In this document: positions 31,942 to 40,343 of the stretch, one piece after another
Layout of the letters: each line of letters starts with the position of its first letter
How positions within the stretch are numbered: position 1 is the stretch's first letter
Source: VBDM01 sp035519135
GTDB lineage: Bacteria > Pseudomonadota > Gammaproteobacteria > Burkholderiales > SG8-39
Length of the DNA stretch: 64,000 nt
Direction: 5' to 3'
Assembly (NCBI GenBank): GCA_035519135.1
Contig: DATIWX010000133.1
Location: forward strand, 1-64,000
Position numbers and translations under genes: made by a program
Notes under the pieces: model-generated
The model's database searches: none
The model's input: the letters and a program-made list of their open reading frames with translations, nothing else
Told to the model about the DNA's origin: nothing

Positions 31942-34899
31942 TCAAGCGTTGTATTCCACCAGAACCTGCACGCCGCTGTTGGGGCCGGCTTTCAGGCTGA
32001 ACTGTGCCCCGACCGCCTCGGCCCTCTCGCGCATGATCAGCAGTCCCCACCCCGCCTCCGCGCGGGGACCGGCGATGCGCTGCGGATCGAAGCCGACGCC
32101 GTTGTCGCGCACCGAAAGTACCGCGCTGCCGTTCTTGCGCCTGATCGCGATCTCCACACGCCTTGCGTTGGCGTGCTTGGCAACATTGTTGAGCGCTTCC
32201 TGGGCGATGCGGAACATGGCGAGATCGACCGGCTTGGGCAGGTCGCCCCCCCTGCCCTCTTTCTCGAAGGCGACCTGGATTCCGGTTCGGCGCGAGAAGC
32301 CCGTGGCGAGCGAGCGCAGCGCCGCCGGAAGGCCGTAGTCGTCGAGCGCGTGGGGGCGCAGCTCCGCCATGACATCGCGCATGGCGTCGACCGTGCCTTC
32401 GACGAGCGAGCTGCAATCCTCCAGGCGCGCGGCGAGCTCGGGTTTCGTCCCGACGGGCAGGCCGCCGGCGACGATGCTCAGATTGATGCCGAGGGCCGTG
32501 AGATTCTGTCCAACCCGGTCGTGCAGCTCGGTGGCGAGCAGCCGGCGCTCGGACTCCTGCACCTCGACCAGGCGCCGGGACGTGGTCTTGAGGCGGTCGG
32601 CGTAGTTGTGCAGGTCCTCCTCCACGCGCTTGCGATCGGTGATGTCGTGAACGATCTCCGAGAAGCCGCGCAGCTTCCCGGTCTCGTCGCGCAGCGGAGT
32701 CAGGATCACGTGCGCCCAGAACTGGGAGCCGTTCTTGCGCACCCGCCAGCCCTCGCTCTCGTAGCGCCCCTGGAGCGAGGCGAACTGGAGCTGCATTCCG
32801 GGATCGCCCCGGGTCGCGTGGTCGGACAGGAAAAAGCGCGAGTAGTGCTTGCCGATGATCTCGTCGGCGAGGTAGCCCTCGATGCGCTCGGCGCCGAGGT
32901 TCCAGCTGGTGACGTAGCCCTTCATGTCGAGCATGTAGATGGCGTAGTCGCGCACGTTCTCCACCATCATGCGGAAGCGCTCCTGCGAGATCCGCACCTG
33001 CTCCTCGGCGAGCTTCCTTTCGGTAACGTCCTGGCACACGCCGATGACGCGTACCGCTCTGCCCGACTCGTCCCGGTCGACGCGCGCATGATTGTGCAGC
33101 GTGCGGACAAGGCCGTCGGGCCGGACGATGCGGAACTGATTTTCGTAGCTCTTGCCGGTGCGCAGCGCCTCGCTCGCGAGCTTCGCAGTGCGCTCGCGAT
33201 CTTCGGGATGCACCAGGGGATAGAAACCGTCGAAGCTCGAGGGCAGCTGGCCGGACCTGAGACCGAAGATCCGGGTCAGCTGGTCCGACCAGGTGCGCGA
33301 GTTGGTCCGCAGATCCCACTCCCAGCTGCCGAGATTGGCGAGCGCCTGTGCTTCCTGGAGCTGGACGTCGCGCGCCCGCAGGGCTTCCTCGGTGCGCTGG
33401 CGCTCGGTCACGTCGCGCGAGACCGCGACGACCCGCTCGACTCGACCCTGCGGATCGAGTACGGCGCTGCGATAGGTTTCGATATCGCGAACCCCGCCGC
33501 TTGGCAGCAGGATGCGGAACTCGGAATGGCTGTTGCGCCCGTCCCGGACTGTTTCGAGAAACGACCGCCGGACCCGTTCCCTGTCCTCCGGGTGGATGTC
33601 CTGGAAAGCATCGATCCCGATTACGGCCTGGACATCCCCGAACAGCTTCCCGAAGGCCGGATTCGCGTACACCCGCCGGCCTTGCGGATCGACCACGGTG
33701 ATCAAGTCGGACGCGTTTTCCGCGATCAGCCGGAAGCGCTCCTCGCTCTCGCGCAGGTCCGTCGTCATCTTTGCAGCCAGCGCCAGAGCGCGCTCCCTAG
33801 AGGACGACAGCGAATAGAGCACGCCGAACAGGAGGAGACTGGAGAACAATCCGGCCAGCAGCACAATCGACGGCACCAGCCTGTCGATGCGGTCGATGAC
33901 CGCGTCCTTCCGGGCGCTGAAATGGATCTCCCAGATGCGACCGGCAATTTCCATCGGCACGACACGAGTGAACATGGCACGCGGGTCGTCTGCTGGCGAC
34001 TGTGCCGCCGACTCGTGGATCAGCAGGCTGCTGTCGAACAGGAGCCGCTCCCTGCCGGCGGAACTGGCGCCCCCGTCCACGGCCGGCCCGAAGACCCTGA
34101 ACCGCATGTAGCGCGTCGTCTTTTCCTCCAGCACACCGGCCATCAGGCGTTCCACGTCGAAACCGGCGCCCACCGAGCCGAGGTATGCGGCTTGCCGCTG
34201 CTCCACGCTGTCGAGTGGCATCCCATTCCGGTAGACCGGCAGGCGCATCCCCAGGCCGACGTACTCCCTGGCGCCGTTTTTGATGTGGATCGGCAGTCCG
34301 GAGGCGGTCAGCTTTCCGGTGTCACGTCCGGATTGCTGCACGGCCGCCATGATCTGCTTGTCGGCGCCCATCGCCGGATTTGCGCCGATATCGAGCCCGA
34401 ACGCGAACTCGAACCCAGCCATAGGCTCCAGGTAAACGAGCACGTAGTACTCGGGGCGGTCTCCCGGAGGCTTGATCGCGAACTGGGGATAGCCTTTCGG
34501 GTCGAGGCTGGTATCGCGGCGGACCGACTCGACGAACTTCCGCTTGTCGTCGGCGCGAACGTAAGCGGTGTAGTTCAGGGAATCGAAGCCGGGGAACCGG
34601 GTCCGGAGATCGAGCGAACCGACAAAGTCGTGGAATTGAAGACGGGTAACGTGGTCGCCGGTGGCGAACAGGGCCTTGGCGCCGAAGAGAACCTCGGCGT
34701 ACGACAAGACGCGTCTCTCGATGATCTGTTTCGCCTCGGTAGCCTGATGCGCGAACCGCTCCTCGGCCGCGCTTTCGATGTTCTCCCGGACCATGAACCA
34801 CAGCAGGAGCGAAGCGGCTATTCCCGCGCCGAGCATCGTCCAAGGCAAGACGGTGCTGTTGCGGATGCGCGATGCTATCCAGTGGATGGCCCTGTTCAT
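31942..34899 (-). CDS. CHASE-PAS-PAS-PAS sensor histidine kinase (HisKA_3/NarX type)
   Basis: 985 residues from the ATG at 34899; a TTG further upstream is less likely. Order: membrane helix (about 20-37), a CHASE-type periplasmic sensor (FPGFDSLNYTAYV is typical), a second helix near 340, three PAS/PAC units (ESEERFRLIAENASDLI, LANLGSWEWD, SQERFRMMVENVRDYAIYM), then a HisKA_3 domain with the phospho-His about residue 793 (ELHDRVGQNL), N-box near 905 (EALNNVAKHAN) and G-boxes DNGVGF and GWGLLIM. It phosphorylates the NarL-type regulator next door. CHASE domains sense small extracellular molecules; the ligand is unknown. Confidence 0.94.
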   Translation of the reverse strand: MNRAIHWIASRIRNSTVLPWTMLGAGIAASLLLWFMVRENIESAAEERFAHQATEAKQIIERRVLSYAEVLFGAKALFATGDHVTRLQFHDFVGSLDLRTRFPGFDSLNYTAYVRADDKRKFVESVRRDTSLDPKGYPQFAIKPPGDRPEYYVLVYLEPMAGFEFAFGLDIGANPAMGADKQIMAAVQQSGRDTGKLTASGLPIHIKNGAREYVGLGMRLPVYRNGMPLDSVEQRQAAYLGSVGAGFDVERLMAGVLEEKTTRYMRFRVFGPAVDGGASSAGRERLLFDSSLLIHESAAQSPADDPRAMFTRVVPMEIAGRIWEIHFSARKDAVIDRIDRLVPSIVLLAGLFSSLLLFGVLYSLSSSRERALALAAKMTTDLRESEERFRLIAENASDLITVVDPQGRRVYANPAFGKLFGDVQAVIGIDAFQDIHPEDRERVRRSFLETVRDGRNSHSEFRILLPSGGVRDIETYRSAVLDPQGRVERVVAVSRDVTERQRTEEALRARDVQLQEAQALANLGSWEWDLRTNSRTWSDQLTRIFGLRSGQLPSSFDGFYPLVHPEDRERTAKLASEALRTGKSYENQFRIVRPDGLVRTLHNHARVDRDESGRAVRVIGVCQDVTERKLAEEQVRISQERFRMMVENVRDYAIYMLDMKGYVTSWNLGAERIEGYLADEIIGKHYSRFFLSDHATRGDPGMQLQFASLQGRYESEGWRVRKNGSQFWAHVILTPLRDETGKLRGFSEIVHDITDRKRVEEDLHNYADRLKTTSRRLVEVQESERRLLATELHDRVGQNLTALGINLSIVAGGLPVGTKPELAARLEDCSSLVEGTVDAMRDVMAELRPHALDDYGLPAALRSLATGFSRRTGIQVAFEKEGRGGDLPKPVDLAMFRIAQEALNNVAKHANARRVEIAIRRKNGSAVLSVRDNGVGFDPQRIAGPRAEAGWGLLIMRERAEAVGAQFSLKAGPNSGVQVLVEYNA

Positions 34900-34952
34900 C
34901 TCGCTCGTCGCCGAACCTTCACGCCAGCACGATAGGCGATTATGCAACAAGT

Positions 34953-34980
34953 GGAAAGGCCGGATTCCTCCGGCCTTTCC
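34953..34980 (-). terminator. Strong hairpin, probable terminator of the repeat-protein gene
   Basis: A perfect 12-bp stem, GGAAAGGCCGGA with its complement, and a 4-base loop (34965-34968). It lies 40 bases past the stop of the repeat-protein gene on the minus strand, before the sensor kinase. No long T-run follows, so termination may be partial. A CATAAT hexamer at 34939-34944 (minus) could be the -10 of the kinase gene, with transcription starting right after the hairpin. Confidence 0.6.
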
Positions 34981-35020
34981 ACACGGGCGCCCCTCTACGA
35001 GAGAGAGCGTTTACGCAACA

Positions 35021-35647
35021 TCAAAAGCCCGGCCGGACAGACACGTTCAGCCTCTCCGAGGGGCTGGCGTCCTTGCCCCGGGCGGGGCTGTCCCCCCTGG
35101 CGACACCGCAGTAGGCAGGCGTTTCGGCCTTGATCGCGCCGCAATAAGCAGCCTCGTCCGCCTTGACGGCACCGCAATAAGCCGCGTTCTCGGCCTTGAT
35201 CGCGCCGCAGTATGCAGCCTCGTGCGCCTTTACGGCACCGCAATAGGCCGCTCCCGTCTTCCCGAATTCCTGCTGGAGCAGACCCCGCGTGCTTTCGGCT
35301 GCCCGTGCCAGATTGACGGCGTCTTCGCCTCCACGCATGCCGAAATAGGGGAAATGGTGCAGGAAATAGCCGAACACCTTCCCGCAGTCCTCGGCGTACT
35401 TCAGCGTGTCCAGGATATGCCCATGCCAGAACTTGTCGATGTCCTTGCTGGGGGCCAGGGTTTCCTCGGGGTGGGTCACGAGCAGGGTCAGGAAACGCTT
35501 GTACGCCAGCTCCATCTGCTCGGCGTACCGGCGTGACCAGCCCTCGCCTTCCTCGGAATCCATCAGCTTGAACTTGATGGGGTCGAGATCGAGCGCCTGA
35601 ATCGCGGCGACGACTTCTTCAACGGGCCTGTCGGTCACTCTTTGCAT
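35021..35647 (-). CDS. Glycine-rich-domain-like (DUF1399-type) protein with five YCG tandem repeats
   Basis: 208 residues; the ATG at 35647 follows a perfect AGGAGG. Residues 1-125 contain the DxxWHxHILxTxxYxxDC pattern (DKFWHGHILDTLKYAEDCG), then FLHHFPYFGMRGG, seen in bacterial relatives of plant glycine-rich domain proteins. Residues 133-187 are five 11-residue units of the type AAYCGA(V/I)KAxE, each with one Cys flanked by Tyr and Gly; V and I alternate. The basic tail is 22 residues. There is no signal peptide. The regularly spaced Cys could bind metal, be modified after translation, or cross-link. Function unknown. Confidence 0.85.
   Translation of the reverse strand: MQRVTDRPVEEVVAAIQALDLDPIKFKLMDSEEGEGWSRRYAEQMELAYKRFLTLLVTHPEETLAPSKDIDKFWHGHILDTLKYAEDCGKVFGYFLHHFPYFGMRGGEDAVNLARAAESTRGLLQQEFGKTGAAYCGAVKAHEAAYCGAIKAENAAYCGAVKADEAAYCGAIKAETPAYCGVARGDSPARGKDASPSERLNVSVRPGF
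35087..35251 (-). repeat. 33-bp in-frame tandem repeat (five units) in the YCG protein gene
   Basis: Five 33-bp units, with the Tyr-Cys-Gly codons at a constant 33-base spacing (for example 35237-35251, 35204-35218, 35171-35185, 35138-35152, 35105-35119). Units 1 and 3 are more alike, as are units 2 and 4, in codons and in the V/I alternation, so the array probably grew by duplicating a 66-bp double unit. The last unit has diverged. Confidence 0.9.
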
Positions 35648-36046
35648 GGTTCCTCCTGTGAATTGAACTACGGGGTGGGACCGGATCGCTTGGATCCGTC
35701 CCGGTGAAACGCCTGGGTTCTGACACGGGTATTCCTGGGGCAAGGGAATGGAGTCGAACGCCCCATGCCCCCTTATGGCTGCGATCGTGAGGCGCGCACT
35801 CCGAGAACCGGAGGGTGCCGCGCAAGACGCGGACGGGTGGCCGGTTCCGCCGCACCGGGCCGCTTGCCCCGGTGGATATTGCACTGCACCGAGCGTTATC
35901 TAATCAGGAGCAGAGGGGAATTGCTGCCGGGGCAATCTGACAAGTGTTGTCCGTGTAAACCCGACAACGGAATCAAGCTTCAAGACTGCGTGCCACTGGC
36001 ACGCCGGCCAACCCCGGCCGGATGCCAGAGCGGCACCGCGCTTCGA
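35648..36046. other. 399-base intergenic region without a convincing gene
   Basis: No reading frame here shows protein-family features. Near the repeat-protein start there is a 10-bp hairpin with one bulged base (35677-35702, GGGAC and GGATC with their complements), within its likely 5' leader. The remainder may hold promoters for the repeat-protein gene. I see no tRNA or recognisable RNA element. Confidence 0.6.
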
Positions 36047-36478
36047 CTACGAGCCGGCGACGATCACCAGCTCGTTCTTGACCGATCTGACTCCCGGCAC
36101 GCCGGCGGCAACCTTCGCGGCCTTGTCGCGGTTCTTCTTGCTGTCGGCGGTACCGTAGAGGGTCACGACACCGTCCGATGCGCCGGCGTCGATCGCGAGC
36201 ATCTTGAGGGCGGGATCGGCGCCCAGCGCGGACTTCACCTTGCCCGCGAGCACCTTGTTCTCGTCGATCGCGGGCTTCTCGGGCTCGACCGGCTTCGGCG
36301 CCACGACGGGCGCCTTGGGGATCTCGATCCTGCCTTCGGCGGGCGCCTGCTGCGCCTGCAGGGCCGGCTGATCGGACTTCCACAGCGACTGGATCCAGTC
36401 GCATCCGCCGAGGCCGAGCACCGCCGCGGCCGCGGCGACGGCGGTCAAAGCGCCGCGCCCTTGTTCGATCGAAATCAT
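36047..36478 (-). CDS. BON-domain lipoprotein (OsmY-like)
   Basis: 143 residues from the ATG at 36478, chosen because GGAGCGAC sits eight bases upstream. The signal peptide ends in lipobox LGGC at about residue 26. A Pro/Glu-rich linker leads to a C-terminal BON domain: VKSALGADPALKMLAIDAG, then DGVVTLYGTADSKKNRDKA and VPGVRSVKNELVIV. BON domains bind phospholipid or other ligands and are frequent in osmotic-shock-protective periplasmic proteins. It is divergent from the M24 gene. Confidence 0.88.
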   Translation of the reverse strand: MISIEQGRGALTAVAAAAAVLGLGGCDWIQSLWKSDQPALQAQQAPAEGRIEIPKAPVVAPKPVEPEKPAIDENKVLAGKVKSALGADPALKMLAIDAGASDGVVTLYGTADSKKNRDKAAKVAAGVPGVRSVKNELVIVAGS

Positions 36479-36600
36479 GAGTCGCTCCATCGTGGTGGGG
36501 ATTCCCCTGCTCTGACACGATGACGCGGCGATAGTTTCAATGTCGTCGCGAACCGACACCTTCGTCGCGCTACACTTGCGCCACCCGAGCGGACTCCTCC

Positions 36601-37782
36601 ATGCCTATCCCTCTCCACCTCGACCCGGACCTCGCCCCCATCCACGCCGCGGAGTATCCACGCTTCTCCGACGCCGAGATGGCGCGGCGGCGGGCGGCGC
36701 TCGCGCGTGTGATGGAGCGGGCCGGAGTGGATCATCTCCTCGTGTGCGGCGAGCAACGCGCGGGCAGCGGCGTGGGCTGGCTCACTTCCTGGCCGACGAC
36801 GGTCGAAGCGTACGTAATCGTCGCGCCCCGCGAGCCCCAGGTCATGTACATGGAGTGGTACAACCACTGGCCGCTCGCGAGAAAGCTCGCGCGCGACACC
36901 GAGGTCCGCTGGGGCGAGCACCGCGGCTTCGACAAGGTGCTGGCCGATCTCAAGTCGCGCGGCGCGAAGCGGGTCGGCATGATGGGCGCTCTTGCCTATT
37001 CGCGCTGCAGGCAGCTCGAAGCGGCCTTCGGTCCGCTGGTGGACCTGAACCGCGAGTACGTGCGCCTGCGCCTGGTGAAATCCGCGGAGGAGATCCGCTG
37101 GATGAGGATCGGCGCGGCGCTCACCGACCTCGCCGTCGAGGGGCTGCGGCGCGAAGCGCGGCCCGGGATGACCGAGCGCGAGCTGGGCGCGATCTGCGAA
37201 GCCGCCTACCACCCGCACGGCGGCGTGACCTACATCCACTATTTCCTCGTCACCCCGATGGCGAACCCCGAGTACTGCGTGCCGCGGCAGTTCGCTTCCA
37301 GCCGCAGGACAAAGCAGGGCGACGTCATCGCGACCGAGATCACCGCGCAGTTCTTCGACTATCCCGGGCAGATCCTGCGCACCTTCACCGTCGCTGCCGA
37401 CCCGACGCCGCTCTTCCGACGGCTCCACGAGACGGCCGAAACCGCGTTCGATGCCGTGACCAAGGTCGTCCGCCACGGCACGACCATGCAGCAGATCATC
37501 GATGCGGCGGGCGTCATCGAGGACGCGGGCTTCACGGTATACGACGACCTGATGCACGGCTTCGGCGGCGGCTACTTCCCGCCAGTGCTGGGAACGAAAA
37601 GCCGGCCGGCCGGGCCGCTGCCCGAGATGACGCTCGAAGCGGGAATGACCTGCGTGGTGCAGCCGAATGTCATCACGCCCGATCAGAAAGCCGGGGTGCA
37701 GGTCGGCGAGCTGGTGCTCGTGACCGAGACCGGGTTCGAGAGAATGCACCGGGCGGAGCGAGGCTTGTTCAGGATCGGATAA
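36601..37782 (+). CDS. M24 (creatinase/prolidase-fold) protein with most metal ligands replaced
   Basis: 393 residues with an N-terminal creatinase domain and a C-terminal pita-bread domain. In metal-dependent M24 enzymes five ligands (Asp, Asp, His, Glu, Glu) are invariant. Here the equivalents appear to be Glu246 (ATEITAQFF), Gln257 (YPGQILRTF), His319 (MHGFGGGYF), Gln354 (VVQPNV) and Gly369 or Glu370 (QVGELVLVTETG). So it is probably not an aminopeptidase; a metal-independent creatinase-like hydrolase or lyase activity is more likely. A pyridoxal-type or DddP-like role cannot be excluded. The outer membrane protein gene follows after 18 bases. Confidence 0.87.
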   Translation: MPIPLHLDPDLAPIHAAEYPRFSDAEMARRRAALARVMERAGVDHLLVCGEQRAGSGVGWLTSWPTTVEAYVIVAPREPQVMYMEWYNHWPLARKLARDTEVRWGEHRGFDKVLADLKSRGAKRVGMMGALAYSRCRQLEAAFGPLVDLNREYVRLRLVKSAEEIRWMRIGAALTDLAVEGLRREARPGMTERELGAICEAAYHPHGGVTYIHYFLVTPMANPEYCVPRQFASSRRTKQGDVIATEITAQFFDYPGQILRTFTVAADPTPLFRRLHETAETAFDAVTKVVRHGTTMQQIIDAAGVIEDAGFTVYDDLMHGFGGGYFPPVLGTKSRPAGPLPEMTLEAGMTCVVQPNVITPDQKAGVQVGELVLVTETGFERMHRAERGLFRIG

Positions 37783-37800
37783 CGAACAGGAGCCTTATTC

Positions 37801-38310
37801 ATGAAACCGACTGCCATCATCCTCGCCGCCGTCGCGGCTGTCGCATCGAGCTCGCCGGGAGCTGCCGCCGAGCTCGCCGGAGCCTTCAGCAAGGGCCGCA
37901 CCAGCGTGATCATCACGGGCGGCACCGGTTATGCATTTGATCAGTCCTACCTGGTTCTCGGGCTGGGCGTGGGCTACTACGTGATCGACGGACTCAACCT
38001 CGGCCTGTCCGTCGAATCGTGGTCCGGGTCGAGCCCCAAGCTATACAAGGTCACGCCTTCGGTGCAATACGTCTTTCACCAGATCCCGAGGGTCAGCCCG
38101 TACATCGGTGCTTTCTATCGCCGCGCATACGTGGACGGTCTGCCGGACATCAACTCCTGGGGCGGACGCGCCGGCGTCTATGTCGGTGCCGGGCGCAATG
38201 CCTATCTCGGTCTCGGTGCGGTGTACGAGTCCTACGTGGACTGCAACACGACCCTCTACCGTTCGTGCAGCGAGACCTATCCGGAGCTGAGCTTCATCGT
38301 TTCGTTCTAG
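37801..38310 (+). CDS. Small outer-membrane beta-barrel protein
   Basis: 169 residues with AGGAG before the ATG. The signal peptide is residues 1-23 (ending in AAA). The mature part alternates polar and hydrophobic residues (YLVLGLGVGYYVIDGLNLGL, PYIGAFYRRAYV) and ends in SFIVSF, a C-terminal phenylalanine beta-signal for BAM insertion. Size suggests an eight-strand barrel of the OmpW/OmpA-membrane type. Two Cys in DCNTTLYRSC could form a loop disulfide. Function unknown. Confidence 0.78.
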   Translation: MKPTAIILAAVAAVASSSPGAAAELAGAFSKGRTSVIITGGTGYAFDQSYLVLGLGVGYYVIDGLNLGLSVESWSGSSPKLYKVTPSVQYVFHQIPRVSPYIGAFYRRAYVDGLPDINSWGGRAGVYVGAGRNAYLGLGAVYESYVDCNTTLYRSCSETYPELSFIVSF

Positions 38311-38333
38311 GCGCCCGCCGCCCTGCTCGCCCG

Positions 38334-38666
38334 TCACTTGACCTTGATCGCCTTCCCGTAGCAGGTAAACGCCTCCGACCCACCGAACAGGCCCGGGTCG
38401 CCGTAGCAGTCCACATTGGTCAATCCGTTCGCGTCGAGCGACGCGGCCTTGTCCTTCAGCGCCGCGATGCCGTCCTCGCGCGATGAGTAGGACGGCACCC
38501 ACAGCGCGGTGCGCCCGCTGTCGACCCATAGGCGCGCGACGGTCTCGTACTCGCCTTGCCTGAGCTGGGCCGGACTGTAGATCTTGACATCGTCGCCAGT
38601 AGTGCTCGCGCACCCGGACAGGGCTGCGCTCAGAGCGACTGCGACAATGGAGGCTGTTCGCTTCAC
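38334..38666 (-). CDS. Small lipoprotein of unknown function
   Basis: 110 residues; the GTG at 38666 gives MKRTASIVAVALSAALSGC, a classic lipoprotein signal with lipobox LSGC at 16-19. The mature part has two further Cys (VDCYGD and FTCYGKAIKV), which may form a disulfide as in RcsF-like proteins, but the homology is too weak to name it. A TATAAT hexamer at 38695-38700 (minus strand) lies about 29 bases upstream and could be the -10 box. It converges with the barrel-protein gene. Confidence 0.75.
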   Translation of the reverse strand: MKRTASIVAVALSAALSGCASTTGDDVKIYSPAQLRQGEYETVARLWVDSGRTALWVPSYSSREDGIAALKDKAASLDANGLTNVDCYGDPGLFGGSEAFTCYGKAIKVK

Positions 38667-38711
38667 AGGCTGTCTTCCGCGAGGTCAACGTGCAATTATA
38701 TTCTGAGGGAG

Positions 38712-38769
38712 GCAGGTTCGCCTGCGGCAGTGTCCGCCTGTACGGGTTCGCCTGACATCGAAGTCAGGC
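38712..38769. other. Two short stable hairpins in a divergent intergenic region
   Basis: GCAGG-TTCG-CCTGC (38712-38725) is a five-base-pair stem closed by a TTCG tetraloop, very stable in RNA. GCCTGAC with its complement (38750-38756 and 38763-38769) forms a 7-bp stem with a six-base loop. They lie between the divergent small lipoprotein and the unknown protein at 38917. Purpose unknown. Confidence 0.5.
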
Positions 38770-38916
38770 CCCGCCTGGCTATCTACCTTCCCCGCAAACG
38801 ACTAGGATCTTTCGCACCCCGCGCGCTTGCCTGCGTTTCACGCTTTTTCGAAAGCTCGAGGAGTCCTTGAATGTGATTCGTTCAGGGAAAACAACTCAGG
38901 GAGAGGGGATACCATC

Positions 38917-39519
38917 ATGATCTATAGCTACACGTACTTGTTCTCCGGCTGTGACCACGGCGGCATTGCGATGGCAGAGATGAAGGTGCGGGTGAATCTG
39001 AACCCGGCGACAAACAAGGGGGACGTGGAGGTCAAGACCTACAACATGTCCCCCATCACGCTGCTGAACGCGAGCGGCCACAACTTGCCCGCCATATCCG
39101 CCTTCGGTTTCGAGATCAAGTATTCCCATATCAGCTGGGAGCTCAGGGCCAACAAGTACACCGGTGGAAGCGCCTCGGGCAGCGCGATCATCGGCGAGGA
39201 TGGTGGTGCTCCCATCCCGTTGTGGCAGCTTGGACCGGCCAGTCCTGCTGTGTTGAAGACGTCCTACGCTTTCGGCACCGTATACCCAAGTACCCTCCCC
39301 GGCTACCCGGACGGACGGCTCTACAATCCCGACGCGATCCCGGTTCTGCCTCACGGGCCCGCGAACAACTTCTTTGCAACGGAGGCCAGGCTGCTGTTTG
39401 ACGTGAACGGCGGGGAATGCCCCTTGTGCGAGTTCTCCAATCCATGGATCTTGATGACCAACGTCGGTCATGGAAACGGGAGAGTTGGCATGCGTGGCAT
39501 TGGATTTCGGATCACGTAG
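38917..39519 (+). CDS. Protein of unknown function
   Basis: 200 residues from the ATG at 38917, with GAGAGGGG upstream; a longer in-frame start has no ribosome site. I recognise no family. There is no clear signal peptide or membrane helix; composition is Gly, Ser, Asn and Pro rich with many beta-prone stretches. Cysteines occur in FSGCDHGG near the start and in GECPLCEF (CxxC) near the end, a possible metal site. Codon use looks less GC-biased than in its neighbours, which may mean recent acquisition. It converges with the LolD-like ATPase gene 36 bases away. Confidence 0.65.
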   Translation: MIYSYTYLFSGCDHGGIAMAEMKVRVNLNPATNKGDVEVKTYNMSPITLLNASGHNLPAISAFGFEIKYSHISWELRANKYTGGSASGSAIIGEDGGAPIPLWQLGPASPAVLKTSYAFGTVYPSTLPGYPDGRLYNPDAIPVLPHGPANNFFATEARLLFDVNGGECPLCEFSNPWILMTNVGHGNGRVGMRGIGFRIT

Positions 39520-39555
39520 AACTCCCGGGCACTGCAATCTCACCGGGGAACTCGG

Positions 39556-40293
39556 TCACCGACGCGCGGAGCCTCGGCGATCGCTTGGCCCTCGTCGTCG
39601 GTCCGCCTCGCCACGGGCGCCGGCCTGCTCGGGGACCCGCAGCCCGGCTTCGGTAAGCAAGTACATCCGGTCCGCAGTCTTGGCCGCCGCGGTGGAATGC
39701 GTCACGAGTATCCCTGCGGCCCCCTCTTCCTTCACGCATTCGCGCAGGAGGGCGAGCACCTCCTTCGCGCTCTCCGGATCGAGGTTGCCGGTCGGCTCGT
39801 CGGCGAACACCAGGCGCGGCCTGTGCACCAGGGCGCGAGCGATGGCGACGCGCTGCATCTCTCCCCCGGAAAGCTCGCGCGGCAGGCTCTCGCCGCGATC
39901 GCCGAGCTTCACCGCGTCGAGGAGCGAAGCGACACGTTCGAGCATCGCCCTGTTCCCGACGCCGTTCAAGGCGAGCGGCAGCGCGACGTTCTGGGCCACC
40001 GTCAGATACGGCAGGATGTGGAAAGCCTGGAACACGAACCCCATGTGCCTGCGGCGAATGCGGGTCGCCTCGTCGTCGCCGAGCGCGGAAAGCTCGACGC
40101 CGTCTAGGAGCACCTGACCCGAGTCGGGCCGGTCGAGGCCGGCAATGAGGTTGAGGAGCGTCGATTTGCCGATTCCGGACTCCCCCATCACCGCGATGTA
40201 GTCCCCGGCGGCGAGCTCGAAGCTGATGTCCTGCAGCACGGTCTTCGCGCGCGGGCCGGAGAACGACTTCGAGAGGTTTCTGACCGACAGCAC
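39556..40293 (-). CDS. LolD/MacB-type ABC transporter ATPase
   Basis: 245 residues from the GTG at 40293. Walker A is GESGIGKST, the Q-loop FVFQAFHILPYLT, signature LSGGEMQR, Walker B LVFADEPTGNLD and the H-loop VTHST. This is the LolD/MacB/AttE subgroup that pairs with FtsX-type permeases; the one permease of that type in the window is at 28781-31282, beside an AttH-like gene. No permease is adjacent. The C-terminal tail is unusually basic (EADRRRGPSDRRGSARR). Confidence 0.92.
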   Translation of the reverse strand: MLSVRNLSKSFSGPRAKTVLQDISFELAAGDYIAVMGESGIGKSTLLNLIAGLDRPDSGQVLLDGVELSALGDDEATRIRRRHMGFVFQAFHILPYLTVAQNVALPLALNGVGNRAMLERVASLLDAVKLGDRGESLPRELSGGEMQRVAIARALVHRPRLVFADEPTGNLDPESAKEVLALLRECVKEEGAAGILVTHSTAAAKTADRMYLLTEAGLRVPEQAGARGEADRRRGPSDRRGSARR

Positions 40294-40343
40294 GCGGGCG
40301 AGATTACTGGTGAGGCGGCCTCAAGGCAAGATGATCGTCGACT

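Noticed and set aside
34900..34950. A longer kinase N-terminus from a TTG
   Set aside because: The TTG has no ribosome site and adds residues before the membrane helix; the ATG at 34899 is a better start.
35087..35251. CRISPR-like array
   Set aside because: The 33-bp units are adjacent without spacers, in frame, and encode a protein repeat.
38695..38723. A full sigma-70 promoter for the small lipoprotein gene
   Set aside because: The TATAAT is good but no acceptable -35 is at the right distance; mentioned only in the gene entry.
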